A DNA stretch of 64,000 bases from Cordylochernes scorpioides. Lineage: Eukaryota > Arthropoda > Arachnida > Pseudoscorpiones > Chernetidae. This document shows, piece by piece, positions 56,376-64,000 of this stretch. Both the position numbers and the translations under genes were made by a program. The stretch spans positions 113,088,010 to 113,152,009 of the forward strand of contig CP092863.1 in NCBI GenBank assembly GCA_030710605.1. Reading direction: 5' to 3'. Position 1 is the stretch's first letter. Every line of letters begins with the position of its first letter. The notes under the pieces were generated by a model, which ran no database searches, was not told the origin of the DNA, and was given only the letters and a program-made list of their open reading frames with translations.

Positions 56376-59300
56376 GGGTGTGGCTCTCGGTACTGTATGT
56401 TCTGTCCCTCGGTGTGGCTCTCAGCACTGTATGTTCTGTCCCTCGGTGTGGCTCGCAGCACTGTATGTTCTGTCGCTCGGTGTGGCTCTCAGCACTGTAT
56501 GTTCTGTCCCTCGGTGTGGCTCTCAGCACTGTATGTTCAGTCCCTCGGTGTGGCTCTCAGTACTGTATGTTCTGTCGCTCGGTGTGGCTCTCAGTACTGT
56601 ATGTTCTGTCCCTCGGGGTGGCTCTCAGCACTGTATGTTCTGTCCCTCGGTGTGGCTCTCAGCACTGTATGTTCTGTCCCTCGGTGTGACTCTCAGCACT
56701 GTATGTTCTGTCCCTCGGTGTGGCTCTCAGCACTGTATGTTCTGTCCCTCGGTGTGACTCTCAGCACTGTATGTTCTGTCCCTCGGTGTGGCTCTCAGCA
56801 CTGTATGTTCTGTCCCTCGGTGTGGCTCTCAGCACTGTATGTTCTGTCCCTCGGTGTGGCGGCACATCTGTGGGGTGTGGCTCTCAGTACTGTATGTTCT
56901 GTATCTCGGTGTGGCTCTCAGCACTGTATGTTCTGTCCCTCGGTGTGGCGGCACATCTGTGGGGTGTGGCTCTCAGTACTGTATGTTCTGTCCCTCGGTG
57001 TGGCTCTCAGCACTGTATGTTCTGTCCCTCGGTGTGGCGGCACATCTGTGGGGTGTGGCTCTCAGCACTGTATGTTCTGTCCCTCGGTGTGGCTCTCAGC
57101 ACTGTATGTTCTGTCCCTCGGTGTGGAGGTACATCTGTGGGGTGTGGCACTCAGCACTGTATGTTCTGTCCCTCGGTGTGGAGGTACATCTGTGGGGTGT
57201 GGCTCTCAGCACTGTATGTTTTGTCCCTCGGTGTGGAAGTACATCTGTGGGGTGTGGCTCTCAGCACTGTATGTTCTGTCCCTCGGTGTGGAAGTACATC
57301 TGTGGGGTGTGGCTCTCAGCACTGTATGTTCTGTCCCTCGGTGTGGCGGTACATCTGTGGGGTGTGGCTCTCAGCACTGTATGTTCTGTCCCTCGGTGTG
57401 GCGGTACATCTGTGGGGTGTGGCTCTCAGCACTGTATGTTCTGTCCCTCGGTGTGGAGTTACATCTGTGGGGTGTGGCTCTCAGCACTGTATGTTCTGTC
57501 CCTCGGTGTGGAGGTACATCTGTGTGGTGTGGCTCTCAGCACTGTATGTTCTGTCCCTCGGTGTGGCCCTCAGCACTGTATGTTCTGTCCCTCGGTGTGG
57601 AGTTACATCTGTGGGGTGTGGCTCTCAGCACTGTATGTTCTGTCCCTCGGTGTGGAGTTACATCTGTGGGGTGTGGCTCTCAGCACTGTATGTTCTGTCC
57701 CTCGGTGTGGAGGTACATCTGTGGGGTGTGGCTCTCAGCACTGTATGTTCTGTCCCTCGGTGTGGAGGTACATCTGTGGGGTGTGGCTCTCAGCACTGTA
57801 TGTTCTGTCCCTCGGTGTGGCGGTACATCTGTGGGGTGTGGCTCTCAGCACTGTATGTTCTGTCTCTCGGTGTGGCGGTACATCTGTGGGGTGTGGCTCT
57901 CAGCACTGTATGTTCTGTCCCTCGGTGTGGCGGTACATCTGTGGGGTGTGGCTCTCAGCACTGTATGTTCTGTCTCTCGGTGTGGCGGTACATCTGTGGG
58001 GTGTGGCTCTCAGCACTGTATGTTCTGTCCCTCGGTGTGGCGGTACATCTGTGGGGTGTGGCTCTCAGCACTGTATGTTCTGTCACTCGGGGTGGCTCTC
58101 AGCACTGTATGTTCTGTCCCTCGGTGTGGCTCTCAGCACTGTATGTTCTGTCCCTCGGTGTGACTCTCAGCACTGTATGTTCTGTCCCTCGGTGTGGCTC
58201 TCAGCACTGTATGTTCTGTCCCTCGGTGTGACTCTCAGCACTGTATGTTCTGTCCCTCGGTGTGGCTCTCAGCACTGTATGTTCTGTCCCTCGGTGTGGC
58301 TCTCAGCACTGTATGTTCTGTCCCTCGGTGTGGCGGCACATCTGTGGGGTGTGGCTCTCAGTACTGTATGTTCTGTATCTCGGTGTGGCTCTCAGCACTG
58401 TATGTTCTGTCCCTCGGTGTGGCGGCACATCTGTGGGGTGTGGCTCTCAGTACTGTATGTTCTGTCCCTCGGTGTGGCTCTCAGCACTGTATGTTCTGTC
58501 CCTCGGTGTGGCGGCACATCTGTGGGGGGTGCCTCTCAGTACTGTATGTTCTGTATCTCGGTGTGGCTCTCAGCACTGTATGTTCTGTCCCTCGGTGTGG
58601 CGGCACATCTGTGGGGTGTGGCTCTCAGCACTGTATGTTCTGTCCCTCGGTGTGGCTCTCAGCACTGTATGTTCTGTCCCTCGGTGTGGAGGTACATCTG
58701 TGGGGTGTGGCACTCAGCACTGTATGTTCTGTCCCTCGGTGTGGAGGTACATCTGTGGGGTGTGGCTCTCAGCACTGTATGTTTTGTCCCTCGGTGTGGA
58801 AGTACATCTGTGGGGTGTGGCTCTCAGCACTGTATGTTCTGTCCCTCGGTGTGGAAGTACATCTGTGGGGTGTGGCTCTCAGCACTGTATGTTCTGTCCC
58901 TCGGTGTGGCGGTACATCTGTGGGGTGTGGCTCTCAGCACTGTATGTTCTGTCCCTCGGTGTGGCGGTACATCTGTGGGGTGTGGCTCTCAGCACTGTAT
59001 GTTCTGTCCCTCGGTGTGGAGGTACATCTGTGGGGTGTGGCTCTCAGCACTGTATGTTCTGTCCCTCGGTGTGGCGGTACATCTGTGGGGTGTGGCTCTC
59101 AGCACTGTATGTTCTGTCCCTCGGTGTGGCGGTACATCTGTGGGGTGAGGCTCTCAGCACTGTATGTTCTGTCCCTCGGTGTGGCTCTCAGCACTGTATG
59201 TTCTGTCCCTCGGTGTGGAGGTACATCTGTGGGGTGTGGCTCTCAGCACTGTATGTTCTGTCCCTCGGTGTGGAGGTACATCTGTGGGATGTGGCTCTCA

Positions 59301-61735
59301 GCACTGTATGTTCTGTTCCTCGGTGTGGAGGTACATCTGTGGCGTGTGGCTCTCAGCACTGTATGTTCTGTCCCTCGGTGTGGAGGTACATCTGTGGGGT
59401 GTGGCTCTCAGCACTGTATGTTCTGTCCTTCGGTGTGGCGGTACATCTGTGGGGTGTGGCTCTCAGCACTGTATGTTCTGTCCCTCGGTGTGGAGTTACA
59501 TCTGTGGGGTGTGGCTCTCAGCACTGTATGTTCTGTCCCTCGGTGTGGAGGTACATCTGTGTGGTGTGGCTCTCAGCACTGTATGTTCTGTCCCTCGGTG
59601 TGGAGGTACATCTGTGTGGTGTGGCTCTCAGCACTGTATGTTCTGTCCCTCGGTGTGGCCCTCAGCACTGTATGTTCTGTCCCTCGGTGTGGAGTTACAT
59701 CTGTGGGGTGTGGCTCTCAGCACTGTATGTTCTGTCCCTCGGTGTGGAGGTACATCTGTGGGGTGTGGCTCTCAGCACTGTATGTTCTGTCCCTCGGTGT
59801 GGAGGTACATCTGTGGGGTGTGGCTCTCAGCACTGTATGTTCTGTCCCTCGGTGTGGCGGTACATCTGTGGGGTGTGGCTCTCAGCACTGTATGTTCTGT
59901 CTCTCGGTGTGGCGGTACATCTGTGGGGTGTGGCTCTCAGCACTGTATGTTCTGTCCCTCGGTGTGGCGGTACATCTGTGGGGTGTGGCTCTCAGCACTG
60001 TATGTTCTGTCACTCGGTGTGGCGGTACATCTGTGGGGTGTGGCTCTCAGCACTGTATGTTCTGTCCCTCGGTGTGGCGGTACATCTGTGGGGTGTGGCT
60101 CTCAGCACTGTATGTTCTGTCTCTCGGTGTGGCGGTACATCTGTGGGGTGTGGCTCTCAGCACTGTATGTTCTGTCCCTCGGTGTGGCGGTACATCTGTG
60201 GGGTGTGGCTCTCAGCACTGTATGTTCTGTCACTCGGTGTGGAGGTACATCTGTGGGGTGTGGCTCTCAGCACTGTATGTTCTGTCCCTCGGTGTGGCGG
60301 TACATCTGTGGGGTGTGGCTCTCAGCACTGTATGTTCTGTCTCTCGGTGTGGCGGTACATCTGTGGGGTGTGGCTCTCAGCATTGTATGTTCTGTCCCTC
60401 GGTGTGGCGGTACATCTGTGGGGTGTGGCTCTCAGCACTGTATGTTCTGTCTCTCGGTGTGGCGGTACATCTGTGGGGTGTGGCTCTCAGCACTGTATGT
60501 TCTGTCCCTCGGTGTGGCGGTACATCTGTGGGGTGTGGCTCTCAGCACTGTATGTTCTGTCACTCGGTGTGGAGGTACATCTGTTGGGTGTGGCACTCAG
60601 CACTGTATGTTCTGTCCCTCGGTGTGGAGGTACATCTGTGGGGTGTGGCTCTCAGCACTGTATGTTCTGTCTCTCGGTGTGGAGTTACATCTGTGGGGTG
60701 TGGCTCTCAGCACTGTATGTTCTGTCCCTCGGTGTGGAGGTACATCTGTGGGGTGTGGCACTCAGCACTGTATGTTCTGTCCCTCGGTGTGGCGGTACAT
60801 CTGTGGGGTGTGGCTCTCAGCACTGTATGTTCTGTCCCTCGGTTTGGCGCTATATTCGTGGGGTGTGGCTCTCAGCACTGTATGTTCCGTCCCTCGGTGT
60901 GGAGGTACATCTGTGGGGTGTGGCCCTCAGCACTGTATGTTCTGTCCCTCGGTGTGGCTCTCAGCACTGTATGTTCTGTCCCTCGGTGTGGCGGTACATC
61001 TGTGGGGTGTGGCTCTCAGCACTGTATGTTCTGTCCCTCGGTGTGGAGGTACATCTGTGGGGTGTGGCCCTCAGCACTGTATGTTCTGTCCCTCGGTGTG
61101 GCTCTCAGCATTGTATGTTCTGTCACTCGGTGTGGCTCTCAGCACTGAATGTTCTGTCCCTCGGTGTGGCGGTACATCTGTGGGGTGTGGCTCTCAGCAC
61201 TGTATGTTCTGTCCCTCGGTGTGGAGGTACATCTGTGGGGTGTGGCACTCAGCACTGTATGTTCTGTCCCTCGGTGTGGAGGTACATCTGTGGGGTGTGG
61301 CCCTCAGCACTGTATGTTCTGTCCCTCGGTATGACTCTCAGCACTGTATGTTCTGTCCCTCGGTGTGGAGGTACATCTGTGGGGTGTGGCTCTCAGCACT
61401 GTATGTTCTGTCCCTCGGTGTGGAGGTACATCTGTGGGGTGTGGCTCTCAGCACTGTATGTTCTGTCCCTTGGTGTGGAGGTACATCTGTGGGGTGTGGC
61501 TCTCAGCATTGTAGTTATGTCCCTCGGTGTGGAGGTACATCTGTGGGGTGTGGCTCTCAGCACTGTATGTTCTGTCTCTCGGTGTGGCGGTACATCTGTG
61601 GGGTGTGGCTCTCAGCATTGTATGTTCTGTCCCTCGGTGTGGAGGTACATCTGTGGGGTGTGGCTCTCAGCATTGTAGTTCTGTCCCTCGGTGTGGCGGT
61701 ACATTTGTGGGGTGTGGCTCTCTGCACTGTATGTT
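56376..61735. repeat. 5.4-kb GC-rich satellite of 34- and 55-bp units
   Basis: Two unit types alternate. The short one is 34 bp (TGTGGCTCTCAGCACTGTAT, GTTCTGTCCCTCGG). The long one is the same plus a 21-bp insert (TGTGGAGGTACATCTGTGGGG, with variants CGG, AGT, AAG). Short units dominate 56376-57150 and 58090-58700; long units dominate elsewhere. Blocks of several hundred bases recur (for example 56690-57400 and 58150-59000), showing higher-order duplication. All three plus-strand frames stay open for long distances; I treat these as a by-product. Confidence 0.95.
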
Positions 61736-61807
61736 TTGTCCGCAATGTCCGCGGATGTCTGCAATTTGGTGTTCTGTTGGACAATATATCAGGTTAAACT
61801 TTTGAGC

Positions 61808-62518
61808 TTAATCTTTCACTAAATGATATTTGACATCAATATGTTTAGTTTTAGTGGTAAATTGGCCTGATTTTATAATTTTTATAGTGCTTTGGTTATC
61901 AACATAGAGATTTATATCAAAATTATCTGGAATTAATTCTTCTAATAGGGATCTTATGTATGACACTTCTTTGCATGCATCTGCTGCAGCAATGAACTCT
62001 GCTTCAGTGCTGGAAAGGGCAATTACAGGTTGCTTTCTGGAGCACCAACTTATGGGACCTCCACATAAGTAAACTACATATTCTGTGGTACTTTTTCTAG
62101 TTTTAATATTTCCAGCAAAATCAGAATCACAATACACATTTAATTCAAATGGCATCTCTCCATCATATGATATGCCTAAATTGGTGGTGTGATTTAAATA
62201 TCTTAGGGTTCTTTTGATGTTTATAAAATCTTGAGTTGTAGGATCATGCATTGACCTGCTTTCAAAATTTGTGGCAAAGGTCATGTCTGGTCTAGTTTTG
62301 TTTGTCAAATATAAAAGGCTTCCAATTGCTTGTCTGTAGGGAAATTTGTTATCATTTGATATTTCCAAGTTTTTGTCTAATTCCTTTACTACATCTGTAA
62401 TGGGAGTGGGTACTGGTTTTGAGTTTTGCATATTATATCTTTCAAGAACTGCTTTTGCATAATTTTCTTGTGAAATTAAAATTTTAATTTTTTCCTCAAA
62501 ACACAAATTTATTCCCAA
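61808..62518 (-). pseudogene. Copia pol: end of RT and RNase H
   Basis: 236 residues: KSTTEYVVYLCGGPISWCSR, KQPVIALSSTEAEFIAAADA and TKHIDVKYHLVKD, the RNase H of Ty1/copia. It stops just after KYH where family members run on for some 25 more residues. Separated from the upstream part by a frameshift at a run of T/A (plus about 62540). Confidence 0.93.
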
Positions 62519-62835
62519 AAAAGTTCTTGGATCATTGTTTTTTTTTTAACTTCAAACTCTTGGGATAGTTTTTCCAAAATATCATTTAATTCTTCTTCAT
62601 TATCTCCCATTAAGATACCATCATCTACATATATTGCAAGGTACATATATCCTTTGTTGGTTTTAAAAAGACATGGCTCTGATTTTAGTTGTATGAAATC
62701 TTGGGATTTGAGAAAGGTTTTTAATCTTTCATTCCACTTTAATGGGGCTTGCTTTAAACCATACAATGCCTTTCTTAACCTGCATATGTTCCCTTTATAA
62801 CCTTCTGGCAATTGAACATATATTTGTTCATCCAA
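62509..62835 (-). pseudogene. Copia pol: RT middle
   Basis: 108 residues: QIYVQLPEGYKGNICRLRKA, LYGLKQAPLKW and the catalytic YVDDGILMG. Frame differs from neighbours on both sides. Confidence 0.93.
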
Positions 62836-63026
62836 AACCCATATAGAAAAGCTGTTTTTATGTCAAATGTTTTAAAAACAAACCTTTTCTTAGCCATTAG
62901 AGCAAAGTATATCCTTAAAGAGACAGTGCTTATAACTGGACTGAATATCTCATCATAATCAATGCCTGCTTCTTGTTCAAAGCCTCTTACAACTAGTCTT
63001 GCTTTGTAGCGACCATCTTCTTTCAC
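62775..63026 (-). pseudogene. Copia pol: RT start
   Basis: 83 residues: KARLVVRGFEQEAGIDYDEI, FSPVISTVSLRIYFALMAKK, FDIKTAFLYG. A frame change follows at about 62840. Upstream, a stop (near 63040) separates it from the integrase part. Confidence 0.92.
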
Positions 63027-63352
63027 TTTGAAGAGCCATTAAGAGGTCAGAATCTTCTTGTTTGACGCTTCATTTTCTTTTACTATTTCCCAAACTTCAT
63101 TTTTGGCAAGATACTCTTTTTCTTCTTTTATTGCCTTTTTCCATTTTTCTTGATTTGGACCAGATATAGCCTCCGAGTAAGTTAGAAGAGCTGATTCTGT
63201 TGTTCCATCCCGCTCTAAATAGAAGTCTTCATATCTTGATGGTGTTTGTAAACTACTTCTTGGTCTAAGATTATATTTTGAAGTACTTGGTTTTGTAGGG
63301 ATATCTTCTTTGTCTTCAGAGACTTCTGGTAGACTTGGTTCTTCATTTAATT
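63027..63352 (-). pseudogene. Copia pol: linker between integrase and RT
   Basis: Degraded reading frame with pieces of sequence typical of the low-conservation linker; no motif can be placed with confidence. Follows from the element's order. Confidence 0.6.
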
Positions 63353-64000
63353 CTAGTTGGTCTTCAGATTCTTCTTCTGGTTCGACAATAGGTATTTTTC
63401 TTCTTTATTTATACATCCTTTATCTAAAAATATTACAACTCTAGCTGTAAAGATTTGTTTGCTTTGTTCATCCCAAAGGCGATAACCATTTGGTGCATAA
63501 CCTATAAAGGTATATTTTTTACTTCTGTCTTCCAATTTCTTTATGTGTTTTAGGGTTTTGACATAAGCTTCACAACCAAAAAGTTGTAAGTTTGACAAAT
63601 TTGGTCTTTTGTTGAACCAAAGTTCTGCAGGGGTTTTCTCTAATTCTTGAGTAGGGCTTCGGTTCAGCAAATAGGCTGAAACCCTTACAGCTTCTCCCCA
63701 CATGTATTTTTCTACACTAGAGTCAATCAAAAGAGCTCTAGTTTTCTCCATCAGGGTTCTATTTAATCTTTCAGCTTTGCCGTTTAGCTGAGGTGAGTGA
63801 GGTATGGTGAGATCCATAATGATTCCTTTAGCTTTGCACCAGGATTTTATATCTTCATTTACATATTCTCCGCCATTGTCACATCTTATTTTTGAAACTT
63901 TTAGATTCATTTGGTTTTCTGCTTCTGTAATAAATTCTTTTAGATATCCTTTTACTTCATATTTATTTTGTAACAAATACACATGACAAAAATGTGCGTA
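63353..64000 (-). pseudogene. Copia pol: integrase, runs off the right edge
   Basis: Integrase core: IRCDNGGEYVNEDIKSWCKA, IPHSPQLNGKAERLNRTLME and the PAELWFNKRPNLSNLQLFGC, FIGYAPNGYRLWDEQS continuation (catalytic Asp and Glu visible). Gag and protease, and the 5' LTR, lie to the right of the window. Frame changes at about 63395. Confidence 0.92.

Noticed and set aside
56373-61797. Several overlapping reading frames of 500-1138 codons rich in Cys and Ser
   Set aside because: They are translations of the satellite in three frames; unit lengths of 34 and 55 keep all frames open. No signal for a real start, no domain, and frame use is equal.

Overview
This is a eukaryotic nuclear window, AT-rich outside its repeats, and almost certainly from an arthropod, quite possibly an insect. 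The case rests on (i) the Mediator subunit MED19, whose N-terminus has the arthropod-style run of SPKSSPRG, RSPVVPRQDSSG and TLKTTISLGK; (ii) a mobile-element mix of Jockey-like LINEs, Pao/BEL, Ty3/gypsy, Copia, mariner, hAT, pogo-like MITEs and Helitrons; and (iii) tRNA-derived SINEs. The species cannot be named from the sequence.

Three host genes are recognisable. MED19 runs on the minus strand from 21257 down to about 8265, in five exons that join in frame with consensus splice sites; its introns (about 13 kb) are packed with transposable elements. TOE1 (23022-24254, plus) lies divergently 1.8 kb away as one intronless ORF with a DEDD deadenylase domain and a CCCH zinc finger. LEO1 (35372-33237, minus) is an intronless 711-residue Paf1-complex subunit. 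Two weaker candidates are a terminal exon with a long 3' UTR (3557-about 4930, plus) and a short coding-like stretch split by a BEL insertion (45753-45771 plus 51764-51831).

Layout: 1-1535 LINE endonuclease/RT fragment (minus); 2006-3510 a 51-bp minisatellite built from a MITE end; 3557-8264 possible terminal exon and dispersed repeats; 8265-21257 MED19 with its TE-filled introns; 23022-24254 TOE1, then a 101-bp tandem array made from a SINE piece; 25.4-33.1 kb MITE/SINE debris with a 76-bp tandem array (29.65-30.87 kb); 33237-35372 LEO1; 36-38.2 kb a decayed LINE; 38241-43450 a complete Ty3/gypsy element (5.2 kb, 4-bp TSD); 43816-45490 two tandem Helitron-like units each carrying a tRNA-Gly(GCC); 45772-51758 a very young BEL/Pao element (847-bp LTRs, 5-bp TSD) that has lost its integrase; 52-56 kb foldback elements and a split mariner; 56376-61735 a 5.4-kb satellite of 34- and 55-bp units; 61808-64000 a broken Copia pol (minus) running off the right edge.

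The most interesting themes are: tRNA-Gly copies that appear to be spread by Helitrons; an array of four 20-nt hairpins with compensatory stem changes in the BEL LTR; the repeated birth of tandem arrays from the ends of mobile elements (three independent cases); and an LTR element in miniature (TRIM) that shares its primer-binding site with the full-length gypsy element.
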